Part shown: positions 1 to 7,683 of the stretch, piece after piece
How the letters are laid out: each line of letters starts with the position of its first letter
Position numbering within the stretch: the first letter of the stretch is position 1
DNA from: Solirhodobacter olei
GTDB lineage: Bacteria; Pseudomonadota; Alphaproteobacteria; Rhodobacterales; Rhodobacteraceae
Direction of reading: 5' to 3'
Assembly: GCF_004010155.1 (NCBI RefSeq)
Contig: NZ_RRYH01000002.1
Span: forward strand, 399,296-463,295
DNA length: 64,000 bases
Position numbers and translations under genes: made by a program
The notes under the pieces: model-generated
What the model was told of the DNA's origin: nothing
Database searches by the model: none
What the model saw: the letters and a program-made list of their open reading frames with translations, nothing else

Positions 1-601
1 CGTAGGGCAACATCTCGGCCACGAATTCGTGCCGGCGGAGCGGCGTCGACGGGTCGGCGCTGCCGCCGATCACCACCGCCGGCAGCATCGCCGTCCGCAG
101 CCCCTTCTGCTGATCGGGCCGGCGCTGCATCGCACGGCACTGGCGGACGTAGACCCCCTCGCCCAGCGTCAGCGCCATGTCGCGGATCATCGCCACGACG
201 TCCGGCCGCCCCGGCCCCTCGGCCAGCAGCTCTGACGGCAGGTCCTGGGCGACCATCTCGGCCAGCCGGCCGACCTGGGCGCCGATGATGCGCTCTTCGC
301 GGGCGGCGGCGGCCTGGGGGGTCTCTGCCTGCACCGAGAGCGCGATCAGCGCGATGCGGGTCACCCGCTCCGGCGCGCGGCGCAGGATTTCCAGCGCGAC
401 ATTGCCGCCCATGCCCTGCCCCGCCAGCGCGAAGCGTTCGGGCAGCGCGGGCAGGATCGCGGCGGCCATCTCCTCGATCGTGGCGCCCTCGAGGGGCGAC
501 GCCACCATCACCGGGCGCTCGGAGGAAAGCGCGATCATCTGGTGCCAGAACACCCGGGCGTCGCACATCATTCCCGGTATCAGCACCAGCGGCTCGGCCA
601 T
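1..601 (-). CDS. alpha/beta hydrolase (3' end outside window)
   Basis: Reading the minus strand from an ATG at 601 gives an open frame of 200 codons that runs off the left edge, so the C-terminus is missing. The protein opens MAEPLVLIPGMMCDARVFWHQ, which is typical of alpha/beta hydrolases. A nucleophile-elbow motif GQGMGG follows near residue 64, with Gln-Gly in place of the usual Gly-x-Ser-x-Gly serine. The segment VVIGGSADPSTPLRRHEF carries the usual acid residue. The expected catalytic His would lie beyond the window. If the elbow really lacks Ser, the protein may not be a hydrolase. Substrate unknown. The next gene on this strand is another, unrelated-looking alpha/beta hydrolase 86 bp away. 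Confidence 0.75.
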   Translation of the reverse strand, partial: MAEPLVLIPGMMCDARVFWHQMIALSSERPVMVASPLEGATIEEMAAAILPALPERFALAGQGMGGNVALEILRRAPERVTRIALIALSVQAETPQAAAAREERIIGAQVGRLAEMVAQDLPSELLAEGPGRPDVVAMIRDMALTLGEGVYVRQCRAMQRRPDQQKGLRTAMLPAVVIGGSADPSTPLRRHEFVAEMLPY

Positions 602-687
602 CCACTTCCCCTCGGAGGTTTTCGGGAACTCTCCGGGCCGGAGCGGCAAAAATCAAGCCATGGGAAGCAATTACAGCGGGGCGTTGC

Positions 688-1434
688 TCAACCCGCGCGG
701 GCGAGGACCTCCTCTATCGCGCGCTCGATCAGCGAAAGGCAGTCCGGGGTCGAAAAGCGGTGATCGGCGCCCTTGACCAGTGTCAGGCGGATGTCCGCCC
801 CCTCGGCGTGGTCAAGAAGCCTGAGCGCGACGGAGACCGGCACATCGGTATCGGCCGTGCCCTGCAGGAGGCGGACCGGGAAGGGCAAGGCGAGCGGCTG
901 ACGCAGGACCAGCCGGTCGCGGCCCTCCTCGATCAGGCGGCGGGTGATGACGTAGGGTTCCTCCGAATAGTCGGAGGGCAGCGCGAGGCGGCCGTCGCGC
1001 AGGAGCGTTGCGCGCTCCTCCTCCGAAAAGCCGGCCCACATCGAATCCTCGGTGAAATCGGGGGCTGCGGCGACGCCGACGAGGCCCGCCACGCGGTCTG
1101 GCATCGCGCGGGCGGTCAGAAGCGAGATCCAGCCACCCATGGAGGAGCCGACGAGGACCTGCGGCCCCTCGGTCAGGGCCGAGATCGCGGCGGCGGCATC
1201 CTCGGCCCAGTCGCCGATGGCGCCTTCCTCGAACGCGCCGGAGGAGGAGCCGTGGCCGGAATAGTCGAAGCGCAGGAAGGCGCGGCCGGTGCGCGCGGCG
1301 AAGGCGTCGAGATGGGCGGCCTTGGTGCCCTCCATGTCGGACTTGAAGCCGCCGAGAAAGACCACGCCCGGCCCCTGCCCCGCCCTTTGACGATAGGCGA
1401 TCCGGCGGCCCTGGGGCGTTTCAAGATGGTCCAT
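688..1434 (-). CDS. alpha/beta hydrolase
   Basis: A 248-residue cytosolic alpha/beta-hydrolase-fold protein. It shows an early VVFLGGFKSDMEGTKA segment (oxyanion strand), a nucleophile elbow GSSMGG with Ser about residue 98, an acid in GTADTDVP and the terminal His in GADHRFS, so the triad looks intact. The style resembles small acyl-protein or carboxyl esterases (ABHD10-like), but the substrate cannot be read from sequence. I chose the ATG at 1434 because GGAGG lies five bases upstream; a GTG at 1446 is also in frame. It is divergent from the aldolase gene. Confidence 0.85.
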   Translation of the reverse strand: MDHLETPQGRRIAYRQRAGQGPGVVFLGGFKSDMEGTKAAHLDAFAARTGRAFLRFDYSGHGSSSGAFEEGAIGDWAEDAAAAISALTEGPQVLVGSSMGGWISLLTARAMPDRVAGLVGVAAAPDFTEDSMWAGFSEEERATLLRDGRLALPSDYSEEPYVITRRLIEEGRDRLVLRQPLALPFPVRLLQGTADTDVPVSVALRLLDHAEGADIRLTLVKGADHRFSTPDCLSLIERAIEEVLARAG

Positions 1435-1556
1435 GCTGTCCTCCACTCGCTTCCATAAGCCGCGGCGCCGGCCCGCGCATCTGCGCGCATCACGCTTGCC
1501 AGCCCGCCTTCCGCTTCATAAACCGGCTGCGGCCCACCGCAACACGAGGAACGGAA

Positions 1557-2486
1557 ATGAGAGCGACCCGGACCGTCCAGAAGATCCTGAGCCATTACGA
1601 GGGCGAGACGCCCGGCGTGAAGGCGAACCTCTGCCGGATGCTGATGAACGGCAAGCTTGCCGGCACCGGCAAGATGATCATCCTGCCCGTCGACCAGGGC
1701 TTCGAACATGGCCCCGCGCGCAGCTTCGCGGCGAACCCGGCGGCCTATGACCCGCATTACCACTACCAGCTGGCCATCGACGCGGGGCTCAACGCCTATG
1801 CCGCGCCCCTGGGGATGATCGAGGCCGGGGCGGATACCTACGCCGGCCAGATCCCGACGATCCTGAAGGTGAACTCCGCCAATTCGCTGATGAGCGAGAC
1901 GGCGGGCAAGAACCAGGCGATCACCGGCTCGGTCGACGACGCGCTGCGGCTCGGCTGCGCCGCCATCGGCTTCACCATCTATCCCGGCTCGGACGCGCAG
2001 CTCGGCATGTACGAGGAGATCTCGGCCATGCGCGAGGAGGCGGCGGCGAAGGGCGTGGCGACGGTCATCTGGTCCTATCCGCGCGGCGAAGGCGTGACCA
2101 AGGACGGCGAGACGGCGATCGACGTGGCGGCCTATGCGGCGCAGATCGCGGCGCTTCTGGGTGCGCATGTCATCAAGATCAAGCTTTCCACCGATCACCT
2201 GATGCTGCCGGAGGCGAAGAAGGTCTACGAGGCGCAGCAGATCGACGTCTCGACCCAGGCGAAGCGCGTGGCGCATTGCATGCAGGCGGCCTTCAACGGG
2301 CGGCGGATCGTGATCTTCTCCGGCGGGGCCAAGAAGGGCGCGGATTCGGTCTATGACGACGCGCGGGCGATCCGGGACGGCGGAGGGAACGGCTCCATCA
2401 TCGGGCGGAACTCGTTCCAGAGGCCGCGTGCGGAGGCGCTGGAGATGCTCGGCAAGCTCGTCGACATCTACAAGGGCAAGGCGTGA
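1557..2486 (+). CDS. fba: class I fructose-bisphosphate aldolase (DhnA/FbaB type)
   Basis: A 309-residue enzyme of the DhnA-type class I aldolase family, which cleaves fructose 1,6-bisphosphate to dihydroxyacetone phosphate and glyceraldehyde 3-phosphate through a Schiff base. Family signals are MIILPVDQGFEHGPARSF near the N-terminus, YAAPLGMIEAGADTY, and the Lys-bearing strand HVIKIKLSTD, followed by the phosphate-binding region RIVIFSGGAKK and IIGRNSFQR. No zinc ligands of class II aldolases are seen. GAGGAACGG precedes the ATG. The stop codon overlaps the GTG of the next gene, so the two are probably co-transcribed. A weak promoter-like pair, TTGCCA (1496-1501) and CATAAA (1517-1522), lies upstream. 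Confidence 0.92.
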   Translation: MRATRTVQKILSHYEGETPGVKANLCRMLMNGKLAGTGKMIILPVDQGFEHGPARSFAANPAAYDPHYHYQLAIDAGLNAYAAPLGMIEAGADTYAGQIPTILKVNSANSLMSETAGKNQAITGSVDDALRLGCAAIGFTIYPGSDAQLGMYEEISAMREEAAAKGVATVIWSYPRGEGVTKDGETAIDVAAYAAQIAALLGAHVIKIKLSTDHLMLPEAKKVYEAQQIDVSTQAKRVAHCMQAAFNGRRIVIFSGGAKKGADSVYDDARAIRDGGGNGSIIGRNSFQRPRAEALEMLGKLVDIYKGKA

Positions 2487-2917
2487 GCGGGGCGCTCTCC
2501 GCCACCTGGCCCGGCGGGGCGATGCGCTTCCTGGCGCTGCGCCTCTTGCCGGGCGAGGACCTGCGGGGGGCGCTTCAGGCCGCTTTCGCGGCCGAGCCGG
2601 AGGCGGCGGGGTTCGTCGCCGCCTGCGCCGGGAGCCTCGATCTGGCGCATCTGCGCTTTGCCGGGCGCGAGGGCGGAAGTGCCGTGCCGGGGCCGCTGGA
2701 GATCGTCTCGCTCTCGGGCAGCTTCAGCACCGAGGGGCCGCATCTGCACCTGACCGTCGCCGATGCCGAGGGCGCGGTGACGGGCGGCCATCTGCTGGAG
2801 GGCTCGCCGGTGCGAACCACGGCGGAGGTGGTGCTGGGGCTGGCCTCGGGCGTGGAGTTCCGGCGCGAGGCGGATGCGCGGACGGGGTATTCGGAGCTGT
2901 TCTTCGGGCGGGCCTGA
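2483..2917 (+). CDS. PPC/DUF296 domain protein
   Basis: A 144-residue protein matching the PPC (plants and prokaryotes conserved, DUF296) fold. The core reads MRFLALRLLPGEDLRGAL, then AACAGSLDLAHLRFA, LEIVSLSGSFS, PHLHLTVADAEGAVTGGHLLEG and a closing VEFRREADARTGYSELFF. Plant members are fused to AT-hooks; bacterial single-domain members have no settled role. The GTG at 2483 overlaps the aldolase stop. An internal ATG at 2522 would start exactly at the domain and is an alternative. The first copy of the dispersed hairpin repeat begins 17 bp after its stop. Confidence 0.85.
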   Translation: MSGALSATWPGGAMRFLALRLLPGEDLRGALQAAFAAEPEAAGFVAACAGSLDLAHLRFAGREGGSAVPGPLEIVSLSGSFSTEGPHLHLTVADAEGAVTGGHLLEGSPVRTTAEVVLGLASGVEFRREADARTGYSELFFGRA

Positions 2918-2933
2918 GGCGGTCGCGGGGTAC

Positions 2934-3146
2934 GGTGCGCAATGAATGCGCACCCTACGCGGTGAAAAAGGGCCAGCGCCCGTCCGCGGGTGGGCGCTTG
3001 CTGCTCGGCGGATCTGTCCGTTTATGGTTTCATCGCCCCCTTCGCCGCGACCGATTGCCGTCTCACCAGAAGCGCCCATCCGTCCGGGCGGACGGGCGCT
3101 GGCCCGGCGGGCTGCGCCCGCTGTTTCGGGCCGGGGGTTTCGTTGG
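2934..3146 (+). repeat. dispersed 3'-UTR repeat, long copy A
   Basis: Non-coding stretch between convergent genes. It starts with an inverted repeat, arms GGTGCGCA (2934-2941) and TGCGCACC (2947-2954) around loop ATGAA, followed by CCTACG. The remaining roughly 190 bp match the reverse complement of copy B (38680-38884) in blocks, the longest being the 15-mer TCTGTCCGTTTATGG at 3013-3027. Other shared blocks are CGCGGACGGGC-like, ATCGCCCCC and CCGCTGTTTCGGGCC. Open frames inside are chance products of the repeat. Confidence 0.75.
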
Positions 3147-3150
3147 CGGC

Positions 3151-3645
3151 TCAGGCCGGCAGGTCGTGGCTGGCGGGGTCGAGCCCCAGGATGGTGCAGA
3201 TGCCCCAGACCGCCAGCCGGTGATCCTCGCGCTGCGGCAGGCCGGAAACGGTGAGGCAGGCCACGACCCCGGTGCCGCGTACCCGGATCGGGAAGCCGCC
3301 GCCATGCGACGCGTATTCGGCCGGCGCGAGGCCGCTGTCGCCGCCGAGCGCCCTGCCCTTGGCCTCCAGGTCCCGCCCGAAGCCGTAGGAGGAGCGGTGG
3401 GTGCGCAGCACGAGGTTCGACTTGCGGCGGATCCATTCGGCATTGTCGGGCGCGGTGCCGGGCATGGTGGCCGCGAAAAGCGGCCGCGCCGCGGTGCGGA
3501 TGTCGATCGCGCAGGGGGTGGCACGGCGGGCGGCCTCGTCCCGGATCAGGCAGCCGAGGGCAAAGGCCGTGTCCTCGTCGAAGCTCTCGAAGGTGAGGGC
3601 CGCTTCCTGCGCGGCGATGGCGGCGATGTCGTTTTCGAGGCTCAT
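3151..3645 (-). CDS. UPF0303 / heme-degrading-domain protein
   Basis: A 164-residue protein of the UPF0303 family (Haem_degrading superfamily fold, YBR137W-like). Characteristic text is FDEDTAFALGCLIRDEA, AIDIRTAARPLFAATMPGTAPDNAEWIRRKSNLV, the RTHRSSYGFGRDL segment and a C-terminal GTGVVACLTVSGLPQREDHRLAVWGI. Length is normal for the family. The biochemical role is not established; heme-degrading is a domain name rather than a demonstrated activity here. It lies downstream of aidB on the same strand with a 41 bp gap and could share its transcript. Confidence 0.85.
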   Translation of the reverse strand: MSLENDIAAIAAQEAALTFESFDEDTAFALGCLIRDEAARRATPCAIDIRTAARPLFAATMPGTAPDNAEWIRRKSNLVLRTHRSSYGFGRDLEAKGRALGGDSGLAPAEYASHGGGFPIRVRGTGVVACLTVSGLPQREDHRLAVWGICTILGLDPASHDLPA

Positions 3646-3686
3646 GGCGAGATCCTGGTCGGGGAGGGTTCGGGCGGCACCATGCC

Positions 3687-5321
3687 TCAGCCGAGCCCGG
3701 CGGTCGAGGGGCCGAGGCGCGCGAGCAGCGCCCGGGTGTCTAGGCCCATCGTGCTGCCGGGGGTGCGGCCGCCCTCGCGGGCGAGGCGCGTCGCGGCGTA
3801 GCCGTCGGCCACGGCGGCGGGGGCAAGGCGGATCAGCGTGGCCGCGGTCAGCAGCGTGGCGAGGCTTTCGGCGAACCAGCGTGCCTCCGCCTCGGCCGGG
3901 GGGCCGGGCCAGCGGGCGCGGTGGGCGGCAAGGGCCGCGTCGTAGCGGCGGTCGGCGCCCTTCGCGGCGTCAAGCTCTGCGTCGACGGCGGCCACGGCGG
4001 CGGGTTCCTTCGCCACCGTGCGCAGGATGTCGAGGCAGATGACATTGCCCGACCCCTCCCAGATGCCGTTCAGCGGCGCCTCGCGGTAGAGCCAGGGCAT
4101 GGCGGTATCCTCGACGTAGCCCATGCCGCCCATGACCTCCATCGCCTCCACCGCGACCAGCGGGCAGAGCTTGTTCGACAGGTATTTCGCCAGCGCCACG
4201 GCGAGACGGGCGAAGGCGCGGGCCCCGGGCGCGGGATCGTCGAAGGCCGCCGCGACGCGCAGGCCGAGGGCCGTCGCGCCTTCCCAATCGAGCGCGAGAT
4301 CGGCGAGGACGGCGGCCATCAGCGGCTGGTCGATCAGCCGACGCTGGAAGGCGGTGCGATGGCTGGCCCAGTGATGCGCCTCGGTCAGTGCGGCCCGCAT
4401 CAGGCCCGCCGGCGCCATGGCAGTGTCGAGGCGGGTGTGGTGGACCATCTCGATGATCGTCCGCACCCCCTGCCCCTCCTCGCCCAGCCGATAGGCCAGC
4501 GCCCGGTCGTATTCGATCTCGGCAGAGGCATTGGCGCGGTTGCCGAGCTTGTCCTTCAGCCGCATCAGGCGGATCGCGTTGCGTTCGCTCTCCAGCCAGC
4601 GCGGGACGAGGAAGCAGGTCAGCCCGCCGGGGGCCTGCGCAAGGGTCAGGAAGCCGTCGGACATCGGCGCGGAGCAGAACCACTTGTGGCCGGTGAGCCG
4701 CCAGGCGCCATCGGCGGGTTCGGCGCGGGTCGCGTTGGCACGGACGTCGGAGCCGCCCTGCTTCTCCGTCATTGCCATGCCCAGGGTGGCGCCCTCCTTC
4801 CCTGCCAGGGGAGCGACGGCAGGGTCGTAGCGGCGGGAGATGAGCTTGGGGCGCCAGACCTCAGCGAGCGCCGGATCGGCGGCAAGGGCCGGGACCGCGG
4901 CATAGGTCATCGTCATCGGGCAGCAGGTGCCGGGCTCCACCTGGCTGTGGAGATAGACCAGCGCGGCATGGCTGACATGGCCGCCTGCGGCACCCGTCCA
5001 GGGCAGCGCGGCGTAGCCGGCGGACAGGCCTTCGGACATCAGCCGGTGATAGGCGGGGTGAAAGGCGACCTCGTCAAGCCGCCGTCCGCCGGCGTCGAAC
5101 AGGCGCAGGTCGGGCGGCACGCGCATCGCCTCCCTCCCCGCCGCGCGCAGTTCCGCCGTGCCGAGCGCGCGGCCCCGGGCGGCCAGATGGCGCGCGTCAC
5201 CGCCAAGGGCCCCGACCGCGGCGGAGAGCGCCGGATCGGCGGCCCAGAGATCGGCATCGCCCCGCGGGTCGGGCTGGTTCAGCACCTCGTGGCCGGAGAG
5301 GCGGGATTGCGGTGGCAGCAT
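3687..5321 (-). CDS. aidB: AidB-type acyl-CoA dehydrogenase family protein
   Basis: A 544-residue flavoprotein of the acyl-CoA dehydrogenase superfamily. It aligns by eye with E. coli AidB from the N-terminal VLNQPDP and LGTAEL segments through FHPAYHRLM, CCPMTMTYAAVP and the FAD-binding MTEKQGGSDVRANATRA. The RLKDKLGNRANASAEIEYD region and the C-terminal EVMGGMGYVEDTAMPWLYREAPLNGIWEGSGNVICLDILR also match. E. coli AidB belongs to the adaptive response to alkylating agents and binds DNA; whether this protein does so is inference. An AT-rich pocket at 5337-5365, containing TATAAT on the opposite strand, separates it from the divergent ftsB and probably holds its promoter. Confidence 0.9.
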   Translation of the reverse strand: MLPPQSRLSGHEVLNQPDPRGDADLWAADPALSAAVGALGGDARHLAARGRALGTAELRAAGREAMRVPPDLRLFDAGGRRLDEVAFHPAYHRLMSEGLSAGYAALPWTGAAGGHVSHAALVYLHSQVEPGTCCPMTMTYAAVPALAADPALAEVWRPKLISRRYDPAVAPLAGKEGATLGMAMTEKQGGSDVRANATRAEPADGAWRLTGHKWFCSAPMSDGFLTLAQAPGGLTCFLVPRWLESERNAIRLMRLKDKLGNRANASAEIEYDRALAYRLGEEGQGVRTIIEMVHHTRLDTAMAPAGLMRAALTEAHHWASHRTAFQRRLIDQPLMAAVLADLALDWEGATALGLRVAAAFDDPAPGARAFARLAVALAKYLSNKLCPLVAVEAMEVMGGMGYVEDTAMPWLYREAPLNGIWEGSGNVICLDILRTVAKEPAAVAAVDAELDAAKGADRRYDAALAAHRARWPGPPAEAEARWFAESLATLLTAATLIRLAPAAVADGYAATRLAREGGRTPGSTMGLDTRALLARLGPSTAGLG

Positions 5322-5442
5322 CGGCGGACTCCCTCAAATCCCCTATAATTTACGGGAAATTTGCGCGAAGGGGATTCACAAAGCGAATCGGCTGTGCGAG
5401 ACTCCCCCTACCGACCCGCAAGAGGCCGGAACGAGGCAGAGC

Positions 5443-5742
5443 ATGACCAGCAAGAAGCGACCCCCGATCGGCGCCCTGATGTATTTCGCACTGGCGTTCA
5501 TGGCAGGGGTGTATTTCACCTTCGCGGCCGTTCAGGGCGATTACGGGCTGTTCCGCCGGATCCAGGTGGAGGCCGAGGCGAAGGACCTCAAGACCCAGCG
5601 CGACGCGCTGCAGGCCCAGCTCGCGGCGCTGAAGAACAAGACGCGGCGGCTGTCGGACAAGTACCTCGACCTCGACCTGCTCGGCCAGCAGGCCCGTGAC
5701 GTGCTGGGCCTGATGCGGCCGGACGAGATCGTCATCCGCTAG
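5443..5742 (+). CDS. ftsB: septum formation initiator FtsB/DivIC
   Basis: A 99-residue inner-membrane division protein. After a short cytoplasmic KKRPP stretch comes one transmembrane helix (about residues 8-28, IGALMYFALAFMAGVYFTFAAV). A coiled coil follows (about 38-70, EAEAKDLKTQRDALQAQL and on), and the DLDLLGQQARDVLGLMRPDEIVI ending is typical of alphaproteobacterial FtsB. In this family it bridges FtsQ and FtsL in the divisome. The ATG at 5443 begins the family-length protein; a longer upstream frame lacks support. The gene precedes the pdh operon as in other Rhodobacterales, though a phosphate transporter gene now sits in between. Confidence 0.93.
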   Translation: MTSKKRPPIGALMYFALAFMAGVYFTFAAVQGDYGLFRRIQVEAEAKDLKTQRDALQAQLAALKNKTRRLSDKYLDLDLLGQQARDVLGLMRPDEIVIR

Positions 5743-5841
5743 TCCGGAAGATCCGCCAGGCTGAAACCGCCCCTTTCCCGGGTCACGAAGCGGCGCTTCC
5801 CGGCCGGGAGCGGTTGACTTCCGCGAGCGCCAAGAGGAAAT

Positions 5842-5859
5842 GTGACAGAATTATGACAG
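5842..5859 (-). promoter_or_regulatory. Pho-box-like site
   Basis: Minus-strand CTGTCATAATTCTGTCAC: two CTGTCA half-sites 11 bp apart, matching the PhoB box consensus CTGTCAT-N4-CTGTCA(T/C). It lies 36-53 bp upstream of the chosen GTG start of a Na/phosphate symporter family gene, which fits phosphate control. The half-sites point away from the gene, whereas E. coli boxes normally point toward it, so the assignment is tentative. Confidence 0.45.
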
Positions 5860-5894
5860 ATCGGCGGGGCTTGACCCCGGCGACGGAGGTTCGG

Positions 5895-7544
5895 GTGGGC
5901 TCTATAGCGGTCCTTATCGGTTTGGGCGGCGCGGTGGCGCTGCTGCTCTTCGGCCTCCGGGAGGTTCGGGAGGGCATCACCGCGGCTTTCGGGCTGCGGC
6001 TGAAGCTGGTGCTGGGTCTGGGCACGCGGACGGTGCCGCGGGCCTTCCTGTCGGGCCTCGTGGCGACGCTGGGGCTGCAGTCCTCCACCGCGACGGCGCT
6101 GATGACGGCGGGATTCGTCGAGCGCGACATGATCCGCCGGAACCGGGCGCAGGTGGTGATGCTGGGGGCCAACCTCGGCACCGCGCTGACCGCCTGGGTG
6201 GTGGCGGCGGGCATCGAGGCGATCTCTCCCTTCCTGATCCTGGCGGGCTACGTCCTGCGCCGGCAGAGCCGGCCGGCGACGGCGGGCGTGGGGCGCGCGC
6301 TGACCGGCGTCGGGCTGATGCTGCTGGCGCTGGTGCTGCTGACGCAGGCCTCGGCGCCGATGCGGGATTCTCCGGCGCTGGGGGCGTTCCTCGGGCTTCT
6401 GGGGGGGGCGCTGCCGGTGGCCTTCGGGGTGGCGGCGGTGCTGGCGGTGCTCTGCTCCTCCTCCCTCGCCGTGGTGATGCTGATCCTGTCGCTGAACCTT
6501 TCGGGCGAGCTGAGCCCGGCGCTGGCGGTGGCGCTGGTACTGGGGGCCAATCTCGGCGGCGCGATCCCGCCGGTGCTGGCGACGCTCGGCTCCGCCCCCG
6601 CCGCGCGGCGGGTGACGATCGGCAACCTGATCGTGCGGGCGGCGGGCTGCATCGTCGCCCTGCCCTTCGCCGGGATCTTCGGGGACTGGCTGCAGGGCAT
6701 GGGCCTGCGCGCGGGCAGCCTGCCGGTGGAGGCGCATCTGGCCTTCAACCTTGGCCTCGCAGCACTTGCCCTGCCCTTCGTCGCCCCCCTGACCGAGGCG
6801 CTTTCCCGCGCCCTTCCCGATACCGCGGCGGAGGGCGAGGAAGGCCCGCGCTGGCTGGACGAGGAGGCGCTGGAGCAGCCCGCCGTGGCGCTGGTCGGCG
6901 CGAGCCGCGAGGCGCTGGCGATCGGCGACCGGGTGGAGCGGATGATGACGCTGACCGCCACCGCGTTCCGCCGCAACGAGGCCGCGCCGCTGGTCGAGGT
7001 CGCCCGGATCGAGGACGAGGTCGACAAGCTGCAGCAGGCGGTGAAGCTCTACCTCTCCCGCCTCGGCGCGGATGCGTCGGAGGTGGACCGGCGACGGGCG
7101 ATCGTGATCCTGGATTACGTCATCAACCTCGAACATGCCGGCGACATCATCGACAAGGGGCTGGTGCCGGAGGTGGAGAAGAAGATCGGCCTCGCGCTGC
7201 GCTTCTCGGAGGAAGGCTATCGCGAGCTGAACGCGCTGTTCCTCAGCACGCTGGACAACATCCGGATCGCCCAGACGATCTTCATGAGCCGCGACCGCAA
7301 GCTCGCCCGGCAGCTGGTGGAGGCCAAGGTGCAGATCCGGCACATGGAGCGGCAATCGGCGGAACGTCACTTCGACCGCCTGAGCGACGGGCACGCGGCG
7401 AGCCTGCACACCTCGTCGCTGCACCTCGATATGCTGCGCGACCTCAAGCGGGTGAACGCGCATATTTTCTCGGTCGCCTATCCGATCCTCGACGAGGAAG
7501 GCATGCTGGTCGAAAGCCGTCTGAAGGCCGGAGCCGAGGGCTGA
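5895..7544 (+). CDS. Na+/phosphate cotransporter family protein (NptA/YjbB-like, PhoU-like tail)
   Basis: A 549-residue membrane protein with two parts. The first (to about 300) has 8-9 hydrophobic helices and the inverted QSSTATALMTAGFV and CSSSLAVVMLILSL repeats that define the Na/Pi cotransporter family. The second (about 330-549) is a helical PhoU-like domain (GDRVERMMTLTATAF through LDYVINLEHAGDIID). The family moves phosphate with sodium; bacterial members may export it. I place the start at the GTG of 5895 because GGAGG lies five bases upstream. An ATG at 5853 would fall inside the Pho-box-like repeat and has no ribosome site. It is inserted between ftsB and pdhA. Confidence 0.85.
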   Translation: MGSIAVLIGLGGAVALLLFGLREVREGITAAFGLRLKLVLGLGTRTVPRAFLSGLVATLGLQSSTATALMTAGFVERDMIRRNRAQVVMLGANLGTALTAWVVAAGIEAISPFLILAGYVLRRQSRPATAGVGRALTGVGLMLLALVLLTQASAPMRDSPALGAFLGLLGGALPVAFGVAAVLAVLCSSSLAVVMLILSLNLSGELSPALAVALVLGANLGGAIPPVLATLGSAPAARRVTIGNLIVRAAGCIVALPFAGIFGDWLQGMGLRAGSLPVEAHLAFNLGLAALALPFVAPLTEALSRALPDTAAEGEEGPRWLDEEALEQPAVALVGASREALAIGDRVERMMTLTATAFRRNEAAPLVEVARIEDEVDKLQQAVKLYLSRLGADASEVDRRRAIVILDYVINLEHAGDIIDKGLVPEVEKKIGLALRFSEEGYRELNALFLSTLDNIRIAQTIFMSRDRKLARQLVEAKVQIRHMERQSAERHFDRLSDGHAASLHTSSLHLDMLRDLKRVNAHIFSVAYPILDEEGMLVESRLKAGAEG

Positions 7545-7556
7545 AAACGGCCCTTT

Positions 7557-7594
7557 GGCGGGGGGCGCGAGCCATGCACTGAGCGCCGCCCCCC
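7557..7594 (+). terminator. GC-rich hairpin after the Na/Pi gene
   Basis: G-rich arm at 7557-7568 pairs, with a bulge, with GCGCCGCCCCCC at 7583-7594. It starts 13 bp after the stop but lacks a T-run, so termination is only likely. A second small hairpin (TGGGCGA 7596-7602, TCGCCCA 7611-7617) follows and runs into ATAAAA. Confidence 0.35.
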
Positions 7595-7637
7595 ATGGGC
7601 GAATTTGCTCTCGCCCAATAAAAACCGATACGCTATA

Positions 7638-7659
7638 GATAGTTTAACGTTGAACTATC
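7638..7659 (+). promoter_or_regulatory. 22-bp palindrome in the pdhA promoter region
   Basis: Left half GATAGTTTAAC, right half GTTGAACTATC: an inverted repeat matching at 10 of 11 half-site positions. It overlaps a TATAGAT hexamer-like element (7634-7640) and ends 24 bp before pdhA. This is the layout of a repressor operator at the start of the pdh operon. The cognate regulator is not in the window and I cannot name it. Confidence 0.5.
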
Positions 7660-7683
7660 CGATCGGCGAAGGGAGGCACCGGC

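Noticed and set aside
2946..3254. Short frames inside repeat copies A and B with similar translations (NECAPY, SVRLWFHRP-like)
   Set aside because: The similarity follows from the shared repeat DNA. There is no start or ribosome site, and differences do not favour synonymous sites.
3921..5348. 475-codon plus-strand frame opposite aidB
   Set aside because: Arg/Gly/His-rich shadow with no family signal; aidB is clear on the other strand.
5814..5853. TTG 5814 or ATG 5853 as the start of the Na/Pi transporter
   Set aside because: Neither has a ribosome site, and both precede or overlap the Pho-box-like repeat. GTG 5895 has GGAGG at ideal spacing.
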